A DNA stretch of 64,000 nt from Bacteroidota bacterium (GTDB taxonomy: Bacteria; Bacteroidota; Ignavibacteria; UBA10030): positions 62,001-126,000 of the forward strand of contig JAOAFT010000001.1 in the NCBI GenBank assembly GCA_026416125.1, given 5' to 3'. Numbering within the stretch: the stretch's first letter is position 1; every line of letters begins with the position of its first letter. Made by a program: the position numbers and the translations under genes. Below, in pieces: positions 21,601 through 29,982 of the stretch. A model generated the notes under the pieces. The model had not been told where the DNA came from, ran no database searches, and saw only the letters and a program-made list of their open reading frames with translations.

Positions 21601-22060
21601 GGAGTTGATGGTTAACTATTCCACCTCGACATGCTGTTGTCGCAATGATCCCTTCGTGATATTGCTCAAGAAGCTCAAAATCAATACGTGGTTTATAGTA
21701 AAAACCTTCTGTATATCCCCGGGTAGAAAGTTTCATAAGGTTTTTATACCCCTGCTCATTTTTTGCAAGAAGTAAGATGTGATTGTAATTCCTTCCTTCC
21801 TCCTTTCCACTTTTTTCTAGTTTTCGCTCGAATCGTGATCCAAAGGGAACAATGTAAGCTTCAAACCCCAGAATAGGTTTAATTCCTGCATTCTTTGCAC
21901 GCTTATAAAACTCAATTGCTCCAAAAAGAACACCATGGTCAGTCAATGCAACGGCAGGCATTTGTTGTTCAACGGCAGCTTCAATCAACGATGCGACCGT
22001 AGCAGCACCATCAAGAAGACTGTAATCTGTGTGGTTGTGAAGATGTACAAAATAAGACAT
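18608..22060 (-). CDS. dnaE: DNA polymerase III subunit alpha
   Basis: This is the replicative polymerase catalytic subunit, 1150 residues. An N-terminal PHP domain (FVHLHNHTDYSLLDGAA) is followed by the polymerase core with PDIDIDFAD (catalytic aspartates), GRGSAAGSIVSYAL and the fingers segment EYGFNKSHSVAYSVLAYQT. After these come helix-hairpin-helix and OB-fold domains (IRVCGIITDLKKK). It is the DnaE1-like form without a fused exonuclease. It is followed by trxA with a 22-bp gap. Confidence 0.97.
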   Translation of the reverse strand: MSYFVHLHNHTDYSLLDGAATVASLIEAAVEQQMPAVALTDHGVLFGAIEFYKRAKNAGIKPILGFEAYIVPFGSRFERKLEKSGKEEGRNYNHILLLAKNEQGYKNLMKLSTRGYTEGFYYKPRIDFELLEQYHEGIIATTACRGGIVNHQLLMNNDSDAEALARKCKDIFGEDFYFELQNHGLLEEQVLLEKVPKLAKKIGCKLVATNDCHYIKKEHAIPHNILLNIPDATSTYTPDYMNLRYKTDQLYFKSASEMQKIFKSLPEALHSTIEIAEKCTLQLELKKSHMPLFPLPEGANAKTPDEYFEQLVWQGITQRYKEITPTIEERVNHEINVIKRMGFASYFLIVQDFVRAAREMGVRVGPGRGSAAGSIVSYALHITEIDPLHYDLLFERFLNPDRVSMPDIDIDFADNKRELVIEYVKRKYGERCVGQIVTFGTLGTRAVIKDVGRVLGIPLSVLDSISKQIPMSGKELTIDEALALIPELQWVKESTDEKIQLLIKTSRVLEGMNRNVSIHPAGVVITPGDISDYVPMYKTSQNDFVTQYNMKDLEDAGLLKIDFLGLRTLTVIENAIKLIQENHGVSIDTSNIPDGDPITFELFSRGRTVALFQFESSGMQDYLRKLRPTKITDLVAMNALYRPGPMDNIPVFIERKEGRQPITYLHPKLEPILKETYGIIVYQEQVMRIASEIAGMSLAQADLLRRAMGKKDKALMAQQKSEFTTKAIQRGIEKSVAEEIFDLIEKFAEYGFNKSHSVAYSVLAYQTGYLKAHYPAEYMAATLSSEIANTDKIVVLIDECRKMGIHVLAPDVNESNVDFSVTPHGIRFGLSAIKNVGVEAVKEIVRARNEQGKYIDIFDFVARVDLRLVNKKTIESLVLAGAFDSLHNNRSQLIVSLESILAYGQTVQEHKNRGQSSLFDAQASTQVYRPLLKVTEPWSEREVLEKEKSVLGFYVSGHPLLKYREEIDGLATARLGNPDSVRPNTTIRVCGIITDLKKKIDKRGKTMAFLTIEDFTGKAECIAFADIYQKYSVLLQPGTIVMLVGKNDGSEDAIKVIINEVIPIEEVRAKFTKSVYVTIDLNTVTEDQVYQFVRLVRHYSGNCVCYMYFTGGNLSKNTLYYSRYYKVNPIPEFTNEIRKLFGDDSLRLEG

Positions 22061-22122
22061 GATTATCTAAACTTCTATATTCTTTGTGGAAGCGAGTTTA
22101 CTGCGTTACGCTCGTCGTTTTG

Positions 22123-23826
22123 TTATAAGCTAGTACTTGATAGAATTCTTTGAAGAGTAGAAATTGTAGCATCTAGTGGTACTTGTATCCGTTCACCCGA
22201 TCGTCGTATTTTTACCTCGATGGTGTTTTGCTTTAAACCTTTCTCACCTACGATAACTTGAACTGGCATACCGAGCAAATCTGCATCTTTAAATTTAAAA
22301 CCTGGTGAAGCATCAACCCTATCATCATAGAGTACTTCAACACCTGCATTTTGACATTGTGTATACAGATGTTCGCAATATTCTTTCGTAACATTGTTTT
22401 TAATATTCAATGCTACAATATGAACCTGATACGGTGCTAAAGCTTTACTCCAAATAATACCATCACTATCGTTGTTTTGTTCTATATAGCATGCTATTAT
22501 TCGCTCAATTCCAATACCATAGCTGCCCATAATAACTGGCTTCGATTTTCCGGTTTCGTCCAAGTATGTTATATTTAATGCTTCGGAGTACTTCGTACCA
22601 AGTTTGAAAATATGCCCTAATTCGATAGCATTTGATATTTTTAATGGAGCAAAACATTGTGGGCATGGTTCACCTTCCTCGACAGTTCGCAAATCGTAGT
22701 ACCCCGATATTGGAACATCCCTACTGAGATCAATGTTAGCAATGTGGTAATCGTTCCTATTTGCTCCACTAATGAGATTATTCGCGTTTTGAAGTCGTTT
22801 ATCAGCAATAATTGTAAATCCTTGCAGATTAACTGGTCCGATGGACCCAGCATCAGCACCAGTCAAAGCACGCAGTTCTTCTGGATCTATAGGTTGTATC
22901 TCTCCTCCACCTAGAGCAGAGGATAATTTTGCTTCATTCAATTGGTCATTACCCATCATAAGTATGAGAATAGGGCTTCCATTATACCTATAAGCAAGAG
23001 CTTTTGCAAAGTGTGTATGATCAAGTTTAAGAAAATCAACTAATTCATTGATTGTCTTAATGTTAGGTGTATATATTTCTCGCAGAGGTTCAGAAACAAT
23101 TGAGCGGTGTTTCGGTGGAATTGAGGAGGTTGCCACTTCAGTATTTGCTGCATAACCACATTGAGAACAAAGTACAGCTGTATCTTCACCGTAGTTTGAA
23201 TCAATCATAAATTCTTGGGAGCCGGTACCCCCCATTGCTCCAGTTGAAGCGCCAACAATAAAAAAGTTTAACCCACATCGAGTAAAAATCCGTTTGTAGG
23301 CTTCTTTATGTTTTTCATAGCTTATATCAAGGTCTTCCCAACTTCGATCCAATGAATAAGAATCTTTCATTGTGAATTGGCGACCTCTTAATACTCCTGA
23401 ACGAGGTCGTGGTTCGTTTCTAAATTTTGTTTGTATTTGGTACCATGTTTGTGGTAAATCTTTGTATGATTGAATGTGTGTACTAGCTAACCAACCAATA
23501 ACTTCTTCATGTGTTGGTGCGAGTACTAAGTCACGTTCTTTTATACTGAAAATAAAATTAGGAATATTCCGACGCCCAGTTTGTATCCAAAGTGATTCTG
23601 GATTAAGTGCTGGTAAGTGAAATTCTTGAGCACCAATAGCATTCATTTCTTCTCGAACTATGTTCATTGCTTTCATCATGGCACGCCAGCCAAGTGGCAA
23701 GTATGAGTAAACTCCAGAAGTTAACTGACGCATTAAACCAGCTCGGAGCATAAGACGATGACTTGGAATAGTAGCATCTGATGGTATTTCTTTTAACGTA
23801 GGAATAAACGCTTCACTTATTCTCAT
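22123..23826 (-). CDS. proS: Prolyl-tRNA synthetase (bacterial type)
   Basis: This class II synthetase has 567 residues, the length of the bacterial form with an inserted editing (YbaK-like) domain. Motif 2 reads FRNEPRPRSGVLRGRQFTMKD in two overlapping parts, motif 3 is GIGIERIIACYIEQ, and the insertion contains ADAGSIGPVNLQ. A C-terminal HGTP anticodon-binding domain (VHIVALNIKN to the end) completes it. tRNA-Arg lies upstream, so both may share a transcript. Confidence 0.96.
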   Translation of the reverse strand: MRISEAFIPTLKEIPSDATIPSHRLMLRAGLMRQLTSGVYSYLPLGWRAMMKAMNIVREEMNAIGAQEFHLPALNPESLWIQTGRRNIPNFIFSIKERDLVLAPTHEEVIGWLASTHIQSYKDLPQTWYQIQTKFRNEPRPRSGVLRGRQFTMKDSYSLDRSWEDLDISYEKHKEAYKRIFTRCGLNFFIVGASTGAMGGTGSQEFMIDSNYGEDTAVLCSQCGYAANTEVATSSIPPKHRSIVSEPLREIYTPNIKTINELVDFLKLDHTHFAKALAYRYNGSPILILMMGNDQLNEAKLSSALGGGEIQPIDPEELRALTGADAGSIGPVNLQGFTIIADKRLQNANNLISGANRNDYHIANIDLSRDVPISGYYDLRTVEEGEPCPQCFAPLKISNAIELGHIFKLGTKYSEALNITYLDETGKSKPVIMGSYGIGIERIIACYIEQNNDSDGIIWSKALAPYQVHIVALNIKNNVTKEYCEHLYTQCQNAGVEVLYDDRVDASPGFKFKDADLLGMPVQVIVGEKGLKQNTIEVKIRRSGERIQVPLDATISTLQRILSSTSL

Positions 23827-23921
23827 AGTATACCCTAACTAGTACAACAAATAAGAAACTTTCAATACAGCACCGCATGATATTTACACGTGAGGTTGAA
23901 GAAAGCAGCAAAACTTAGGTG

Positions 23922-23995
23922 TACCCCCGAGAGGATTCGAACCTCCGACACGCGGTTTAGGAAACCGCTGCTCTATCCATCTGAGCTACGGGGGC
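23922..23995 (-). tRNA. tRNA-Arg (CCT)
   Basis: This 74-nt cloverleaf has acceptor GCCCCCG pairing with CGGGGGT (terminal G-U), D-arm GCTCAGATGGATAGAGC, anticodon stem GCGGT/ACCGC with loop TTCCTAA (anticodon CCT), T-loop GGTTCGAATCC, and discriminator A. No CCA is encoded. Promoter at 24011-24039. Confidence 0.95.
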
Positions 23996-24010
23996 AGTTC
24001 CAATATGCAA

Positions 24011-24039
24011 AATATACAAGAAGTTTGTACTTCTATCAA
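24011..24039 (-). promoter_or_regulatory. Promoter of tRNA-Arg (CCT)
   Basis: Minus-strand TTGATA (24034-24039), a 17-base spacer and TATATT (24011-24016) lie 15 bases before the tRNA 5' end. It is identical in both hexamers and spacing to the tRNA-Lys promoter. The spacer holds a small inverted repeat GAAGT-ACAA-ACTTC. Confidence 0.83.
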
Positions 24040-24047
24040 CTGTATTT

Positions 24048-24830
24048 TCAAACACAGTAGTATTCAGGTCTTCGATCACCGAATAGATGGTTCCACTGGT
24101 TAATTGCTTTATTGTCAGCAACTCGACAATCTATTTCTACTACCTTCATACCTACTTCAGACTTTGAAAGTCGAACGAGAATATCACCATGTGGGGAAAC
24201 AATTTCGCTTGTACCAATAAATGTATACTCGTTACCTCCTCGATGCTCATACCCAATTCTATTGGCAGTAATTGTATATACCCGATTTTCAAGGCAACGA
24301 GTAACCATGGCATCTGGACAGTATGGTAAGACTAAATTTGATGGGTGTGCAATAATTTGTGCCCCCCTAAGAGCGAGTGTTCGGGCACTTTCTGGAAAAA
24401 TCCAGTCAAAACAAATCATTAGTCCAATTTTCCCAATCGGAGTATTAAAGACTTCAAACCCCAGATTTCCCGGTGTAAAAAAAAGTTTTTCCTGATTAAA
24501 TAAATGGACCTTGCGATAAATTCCAATTAAACCATCAGGACCTACCAACGCTGCAGAATTATAAATGTTTATATCCTTTTCAGGAAATCCGTATGCAATG
24601 TAACATTTTTGCTCGTACGCAAAATCTGCCATCCGTTGATATGTTGGACCGTTACTTTCTTCTGCCAAGGACTGTACCTCATCCTGGCTTATGAAAGAAT
24701 ATCCCGTTGCAAACAGTTCAGGGAGTACATAGACATCTGCTTTCTCTAATTTCATTAAGTCAATTGCTGATGAAATATTTTTATCGACCTCTCCAAAGAG
24801 CGGATTTGTTTGAACTACACCCACTTTCAT
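24048..24830 (-). CDS. Carbon-nitrogen hydrolase (nitrilase superfamily)
   Basis: The protein has 260 residues with the Glu-Lys-Cys triad: Glu in YVLPELFATGYSF, Lys in YRKVHLFNQE and Cys in GLMICFDWIFPESAR. It lacks membrane segments, so it is cytoplasmic. The pattern resembles omega-amidase/Nit2 or N-carbamoylputrescine amidase-like members rather than true nitrilases. Substrate is unknown. It is the last gene of a run with an uncharacterised membrane-anchored protein and an MFS transporter, so it might act on an imported amide. Confidence 0.85.
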   Translation of the reverse strand: MKVGVVQTNPLFGEVDKNISSAIDLMKLEKADVYVLPELFATGYSFISQDEVQSLAEESNGPTYQRMADFAYEQKCYIAYGFPEKDINIYNSAALVGPDGLIGIYRKVHLFNQEKLFFTPGNLGFEVFNTPIGKIGLMICFDWIFPESARTLALRGAQIIAHPSNLVLPYCPDAMVTRCLENRVYTITANRIGYEHRGGNEYTFIGTSEIVSPHGDILVRLSKSEVGMKVVEIDCRVADNKAINQWNHLFGDRRPEYYCV

Positions 24831-24842
24831 TGTAAGTCCCCT

Positions 24843-25349
24843 TTAGTGTTTAAGGTATGTTAAAAAACTAGTAATTACATTCTGAGCAGTTGGTATATCC
24901 GTTTCAAGCCAGTAAATGGCATTCTTGTTCTGAACAAGGTAATGAACTTTCCCTCTCCCTAAAAAAAGATACACGATATTTCCATCATATTCAAATTTAC
25001 GTAAGTGTGAATAACGGAGTACGTTATTTTCAATTTTTCTGATAATTGTTTCATATTCGTTGGAAGCATAACTTTTATCATAAAATTCAAAACAGTAAAC
25101 TACACATATACCAGATTGGTTTCCATATTTCCATACCTTATAGCTTTTTACTTCTTGTTCAGGGTAATACACCGCTACACATTGCAATCGAGCATCTTCA
25201 TCTTGAACAGTTTGGATAATGGTCAGATCTCCTAATGCATGAGGAAAGCTTTTGTTCGTTGCCTGATAAATAATGAAAAGGATACCACCTATTCCTAGAA
25301 TGGTACCTATGAGCACCGCTAAGCTTCTATTTCTTTGTTTATTCTTCAT
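24843..25349 (-). CDS. Membrane-anchored protein of unknown function
   Basis: I do not recognise this 168-residue protein. A basic N terminus (MKNKQRNRSL) precedes one hydrophobic helix (AVLIGTILGIGGILFIIYQA, about residues 11-30), so it is probably anchored in the inner membrane with the rest outside the cytoplasm. The soluble part is rich in aromatic residues and may form a small alpha/beta domain. Its start overlaps the upstream MFS gene by 11 bases and its stop is 12 bases before the amidohydrolase. This tight packing suggests it works with the transporter. Confidence 0.7.
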   Translation of the reverse strand: MKNKQRNRSLAVLIGTILGIGGILFIIYQATNKSFPHALGDLTIIQTVQDEDARLQCVAVYYPEQEVKSYKVWKYGNQSGICVVYCFEFYDKSYASNEYETIIRKIENNVLRYSHLRKFEYDGNIVYLFLGRGKVHYLVQNKNAIYWLETDIPTAQNVITSFLTYLKH

Positions 25350-26715
25350 GACGTACCTTGAATCCTTTTTTCATCCACGATCGTGCAAGGAGTAATGCAA
25401 TAGGACTTATGATTGCAATCAATCCATAAATAAACCACATTGTTTCTGTGTTCATGTGCTCGGGTGGTGTATTAGCTGGACAATAGTTCATCAAAAACCA
25501 GCCGGAGTAGAGACTTGTAATAACTTTCGTTAGAAACCAAGGGAATTGCCCTATTCCCATGTAGATTCCAGTCATGTTCTTTGGAGCTATTTCAGCAACC
25601 CACTGTAAGAAACGGGGTTGCCAAATTGCTTCACCAATAGTCATGATTATCAAGTATGCAAAGACAGCATAAATTGAGGGACCAAGTGCCAGAAAAAATG
25701 TTGGAGTTGCCATTACAAAAGTTCCTACAACCATCATATCGTACGTGTCACGTTTCATTGTAAGAGCTGCAACTAGTGGTGCAAGAATAAAAATAAGAAT
25801 AGGATTAAAATTCACAAAAAATTCGAAATTATCGCTCACTAGACCAGTAAATGCTCTCCTGAAGTACATAGGAAGTGTTAGCCAATTATGAGCAAAAAGA
25901 GTTTGTACTGGTATAAGAATGAAAATAAAAAACAAAAATCTTGAATCACGAACAGGAAAATTTCGTATGTAAAATCTAATTTCCTCACGTAGTTTTTTTC
26001 TTTCTTCTACCTGTGTCGCTTTCAATCCACTTTGATAAAGAGCATCAGCGACTGCCTTCCGTGTTAAAAGAAATGCGACACTGAGAATCCCTATTACAGT
26101 AAAAGCAACATACACCCAAAATACTCCTAAAATGCCATATGCATGTCGTACCGTTGGTGAAATTAACCCTGGTAAAAATCCACCTAAATTCATAAGAGCA
26201 TAGAGCATTGCGTAACCCATTGTAGCATCATTTCCTTTTGAAAAATACTTAACTGCAGTATAACATGTTGGTTGATAAATTCCATACCCTACGATAATTC
26301 CAAAAATTCCAACCATGGCAAAAATATGTGTTGAGGACCATAAACCAGTCGAATGAAAGAGTGTAGGACTTAGCGAGAGAAGAATTCTTCCAAGGAGCAT
26401 CGTAGAAAGAGAAATAAGTAGAGCTTTCCGTGGACCAATAACATCGACTGTTGCACCAAAAAAGAGCATGCTTAGTGTAATACCAGCCGTTAGAACACCA
26501 ACCATTTGTCCAGCATGAATGTCGTTTAGCCCAACATATTCATTGAAGTAAATTGCTAACAAACCAACGATTCCAAAGTATGTAAGTCCTTCTAGAAAGT
26601 ATGAAATGTTAATACCCCACAGTGCACGTGGAGCTTTAACTAAGTTGACAAACGGTTGTATAAGTTGGTTGGATGTTTGTTTTAGGATTGAATACGGACT
26701 GAAGACATTTGCCAT
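25339..26715 (-). CDS. Major facilitator superfamily transporter
   Basis: The protein has 458 residues with about twelve hydrophobic segments. The loop between helices 2 and 3 (GATVDVIGPRKALLIS) matches the MFS motif A position, and a long cytoplasmic loop separates the two halves. The fold and the IGEAIWQPRFLQWVAEIAP segment resemble POT/peptide-transporter-like members, but the ExxER proton motif of true POT carriers is not seen. Substrate unknown. It heads a three-gene run with the membrane-anchored protein and the nitrilase-family enzyme. Confidence 0.82.
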   Translation of the reverse strand: MANVFSPYSILKQTSNQLIQPFVNLVKAPRALWGINISYFLEGLTYFGIVGLLAIYFNEYVGLNDIHAGQMVGVLTAGITLSMLFFGATVDVIGPRKALLISLSTMLLGRILLSLSPTLFHSTGLWSSTHIFAMVGIFGIIVGYGIYQPTCYTAVKYFSKGNDATMGYAMLYALMNLGGFLPGLISPTVRHAYGILGVFWVYVAFTVIGILSVAFLLTRKAVADALYQSGLKATQVEERKKLREEIRFYIRNFPVRDSRFLFFIFILIPVQTLFAHNWLTLPMYFRRAFTGLVSDNFEFFVNFNPILIFILAPLVAALTMKRDTYDMMVVGTFVMATPTFFLALGPSIYAVFAYLIIMTIGEAIWQPRFLQWVAEIAPKNMTGIYMGIGQFPWFLTKVITSLYSGWFLMNYCPANTPPEHMNTETMWFIYGLIAIISPIALLLARSWMKKGFKVRHEE

Positions 26716-26728
26716 TCAATAACTCCTT

Positions 26729-27586
26729 TTATTGTTTGTAGTTTGGCGACATTGTTTTTCCGGTAATACCCGCAATACCGTGAATGTACCCTTTAAGAAA
26801 ATATTTGAACTGTGAAGGATTTGTGGCTAGTAATGGAATTCCGATTGTACGCCATACACCAACAAACGCCCGATACTTCTCAATTTCTGTGTAAGAAAAA
26901 GAAAGTAACCTATTGCGTGTAAGGTAGTAGACGCGCCAATCACTAATAATAGGATAGCTGAATTGTTTCCCCAAGAAATTCCCTTTTTTAACTTGTTGTT
27001 GGGAGTAATCTTTATGATGAATAATAGATGACTTTACTTTGTAAATTGTGACACCAGCTTTGATAATACGTCGTGCGTACTCTAAGTCATCATTGTAAAT
27101 AAAGAAATCCTGTCGTGGAAATCCTATCTTTGCAACAACATGTTTGTTAACCATAAATCCTACAAACATCCAATGTTCAACGCTTTTCAAATCCCCCACA
27201 AAACCATCGTCATCATTATCGCAGTTCGATGCGAAACATGATGTAGGGAAGGTTTTTGTATGGGAGAGAATCCTTTCCAACGCATCAGTAGCGGGAATTG
27301 CATCATCATCCATTCCCCACATCCAATCGAAACCACATTCGTACGCGTACTTTATACCATCATGAAATCCACCAGATGATCCACCGTTTTCATTTCTACG
27401 AAGATAGTGGAAAAGGTCAAGAGAGAAGAGTTGAGAAGTACGAATCCAATGGTCAGTACCATCGGTACTATGGTTATCTACAACAATAATAGCATCCGGT
27501 CTACGTGTTTGTTGTAGTAATGCATTAAGATTTTGTTGAAGGAGGGGTAGCCTATTATAGGTTACGACAATTGCTGCTACTTTCAT
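26729..27586 (-). CDS. GT2 glycosyltransferase, GlfT-like (probable galactofuranosyltransferase)
   Basis: This GT-A enzyme has the N-terminal motif VAAIVVTYNRLPLLQQNL, VVDNHSTDGT, a donor-metal motif WGMDDDAIP, and HKDYS further on. Those patterns resemble GlfT-type galactofuranosyltransferases. The frame opens upstream at 27634, but the ATG at 27586, directly after the glf stop, gives the correct N terminus and 285 residues. Position next to UDP-galactopyranose mutase strongly supports use of UDP-galactofuranose. The acceptor is unknown. Confidence 0.8.
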   Translation of the reverse strand: MKVAAIVVTYNRLPLLQQNLNALLQQTRRPDAIIVVDNHSTDGTDHWIRTSQLFSLDLFHYLRRNENGGSSGGFHDGIKYAYECGFDWMWGMDDDAIPATDALERILSHTKTFPTSCFASNCDNDDDGFVGDLKSVEHWMFVGFMVNKHVVAKIGFPRQDFFIYNDDLEYARRIIKAGVTIYKVKSSIIHHKDYSQQQVKKGNFLGKQFSYPIISDWRVYYLTRNRLLSFSYTEIEKYRAFVGVWRTIGIPLLATNPSQFKYFLKGYIHGIAGITGKTMSPNYKQ

Positions 27587-27587
27587 A

Positions 27588-28691
27588 TCAAGGTTCTCCA
27601 AACTCTTTTTGTACTGCTTTGAGAGCATTTGCAATAACGTGGTGCATATCGTAGTATCGATATTCTGCTAAACGTCCACCAAAGATTACCGATAGTTCCT
27701 TCTTTGCACGATCTGCATATTGTTCGTAGATCCGCATATTTTGGGGAGTATTTATTGGGTAGTATGGTTCCATCCCATCAACCCACTCACGTGGGTATTC
27801 ACGGGTAATAATTGTTTTTGGTTGAGTACCATATTCAAAGTGTTTATGTTCAATTATCCTTGTGTAAGGTATTTCACGTTCTGTGTAATTTACAATGGCA
27901 TTCCCCTGGTAATTCACAACATTCAGTACTTCATGCTCAAAATATAGGCTTCGGTATTCTAACTTACCATAACAATAATCATAGAATTGATCGATCATTC
28001 CTGTATACACAATTCTCCGTGCTATTCGTTGGAATGACTGACGTTCTGAAAAGAAATCGGTTTGTAACTTTACTTCAATGCCTGTCAATAACTTCTCAAA
28101 AAGTTGAGTGTATCCACCAATTGGAATTCCCTGGTACAAGTCATCAAAATAGTTGTTATCGAATGTAAAGCGAAGAGGTAATCGTTTAATTATAAAGGGT
28201 GGCAATTCGGTTGCTTTTCTCCCCCACTGTTTTTCTGTATATCCTTTGATTAGAATTTCGTAGATATCGTGACCTACAAGTTTTAATGCTTGTTCTTCAA
28301 GATTAGTTGGTTCAGCAATGGCAACAGCGCTTCTCTGTTTTTCTATCATTGCTTGTGCTTCTTGTGGAGTTGTTACTCCCCAAATCTGATAAAATGTATT
28401 CATGTTAAATGGTAAGTTATAGATCTTACCTTTATGCATTGCTATTGGTGAATTCGTAAAACGATTCATGGTTACAAACTGGTGCACATAATTCCAAACA
28501 CGTTGATTGCTCGTATGGAAAATATGTGGTCCATAGACATGTACGTTTATTCCTTCCCTTACTTCGGTATAACAGTTTCCACCAATATGATTTCGTTTTT
28601 CGATGACAAGACATTTTTTATTTCGACGATGTGCTTCATGAGCAAAGACAGCACCAAATAATCCTGCACCTACTATTATATAATCATACAT
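27588..28691 (-). CDS. glf: UDP-galactopyranose mutase
   Basis: Glf is a flavoenzyme that interconverts UDP-galactopyranose and UDP-galactofuranose. The FAD-binding N terminus YDYIIVGAGLFGAVFA, the ERK-type dinucleotide end (CLVIEKRNHIGGNCYT), the VHVYGPHIFHT segment and the FNMNTFYQIW region are typical. At 367 residues it has bacterial length. It overlaps the flippase gene by eight bases and is followed by the GlfT-like transferase, so the surface glycan probably carries galactofuranose. Confidence 0.95.
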   Translation of the reverse strand: MYDYIIVGAGLFGAVFAHEAHRRNKKCLVIEKRNHIGGNCYTEVREGINVHVYGPHIFHTSNQRVWNYVHQFVTMNRFTNSPIAMHKGKIYNLPFNMNTFYQIWGVTTPQEAQAMIEKQRSAVAIAEPTNLEEQALKLVGHDIYEILIKGYTEKQWGRKATELPPFIIKRLPLRFTFDNNYFDDLYQGIPIGGYTQLFEKLLTGIEVKLQTDFFSERQSFQRIARRIVYTGMIDQFYDYCYGKLEYRSLYFEHEVLNVVNYQGNAIVNYTEREIPYTRIIEHKHFEYGTQPKTIITREYPREWVDGMEPYYPINTPQNMRIYEQYADRAKKELSVIFGGRLAEYRYYDMHHVIANALKAVQKEFGEP

Positions 28692-29976
28692 ATGGTACTC
28701 TAGATAAAATTGTTCGTATTTTTGAAAATGTTAATGTTAAAACACCTTTTTTCTTGAGCACAGTGTACATAGCACCAGCTATGTAAGTTTCAGTTATAAT
28801 CCATGCGAGTGCTGTTCCACGTTCTGCAAAGTGTGGAAGCAAAAATACATTAAGTATCAGACAAAAGAACATCCCAACAGTTGTAATTCGAAGATAATCA
28901 GTATCCATTTTTAAATTCAGAAGACCTTGTATTCCACACATACCACTTAAACCACGTAAAAACAACAACCATGCAAGAATCGTAAGAACAGATGTTGCTG
29001 GTATAAACTTGGTTCCATACAATATGCGAAGAATTGTTGGTCCAAGAAGCGTAACGATGACTGAAAGGAAAAATGTTATGACACCTACCCATACAACTCC
29101 CTGTTCAAGGATTTTAACACCACGCCTGTGATCATCGTGCATCGTTTTGCTAAAGAAGGGATATAAAGTTTGTGTAAGAGGGTACAGGGTAAGGCTTTGA
29201 ACGATAGTTACAATCTTTTCTGCTGCGGCGAAATACCCTACAGCAACATCACCAATAAATAATCCTAACAAGACAGTGTTTGTTGTTGTATATAGATTTA
29301 TAGTGATGCTAGAAACAAATAAGCGAAATCCGTCATGCAAGAGTAATGCAATTTCACGGAGCTTTACTCGATAAAACATCAACGAGTATCGATAGATAGC
29401 ATATATACACGCAATGATACCAACAACTAGGTATCCAAGAGAGGTTGATACAGGAACAAACAAATAATCACTTTCTGTGCGAAGAAAAATAAAAATACTA
29501 ATTGTAAAAATTAACTTTATAAGAAAATTAAAAAATGCAACCTTTTGAATTTCTTCAATCCCCTGATATAAGAACATCGGGAATAAAGCAAACCCAAGAT
29601 TCATACAATACAATGCAATATATATTTGCCAATTTGTAGCAAATCGAGGTATAAGTAATAACCCCATCAGTGGAACCGCTAAGCAAAAAAATAACAAGAG
29701 ACGTGCTGAAAGAACTGTGTAAAATATTCTTGAAAGGTAAACACGATCATCGCGATGTGCACTAACTTCTCGGGTTATAGAAAGATCAAAGGAATAGAGA
29801 ACTACTAATGTAAAGTACTGAATAACGGCCTGCGCAAAATTAATTGTACCATACCGTTCAGGACCTATTATCCGCACAATGTAAGGTAAGGTGATGAGAG
29901 GAAAAATATAATTTGCAAATTGCACAAGATTGAGTGAAAAGAAGTTTTGAAGTAAGCGTTTGATAGTACGTTCCAT
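28684..29976 (-). CDS. Polysaccharide flippase (Wzx/RfbX-like, MATE/MOP fold)
   Basis: This protein of 430 residues has about twelve hydrophobic segments. Its beginning (NFFSLNLVQFANYIFPLITLPYIVRIIGPERYG) is characteristic of RfbX-type O-antigen flippases, which move undecaprenyl-linked oligosaccharides across the inner membrane. It sits at the head of the glf-GT2 pair and directly after glgB. No polymerase (Wzy) or ligase gene is visible in the window, so the pathway must be completed elsewhere. Confidence 0.87.
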   Translation of the reverse strand: MERTIKRLLQNFFSLNLVQFANYIFPLITLPYIVRIIGPERYGTINFAQAVIQYFTLVVLYSFDLSITREVSAHRDDRVYLSRIFYTVLSARLLLFFCLAVPLMGLLLIPRFATNWQIYIALYCMNLGFALFPMFLYQGIEEIQKVAFFNFLIKLIFTISIFIFLRTESDYLFVPVSTSLGYLVVGIIACIYAIYRYSLMFYRVKLREIALLLHDGFRLFVSSITINLYTTTNTVLLGLFIGDVAVGYFAAAEKIVTIVQSLTLYPLTQTLYPFFSKTMHDDHRRGVKILEQGVVWVGVITFFLSVIVTLLGPTILRILYGTKFIPATSVLTILAWLLFLRGLSGMCGIQGLLNLKMDTDYLRITTVGMFFCLILNVFLLPHFAERGTALAWIITETYIAGAMYTVLKKKGVLTLTFSKIRTILSRVPYV

Positions 29977-29982
29977 TTTATA

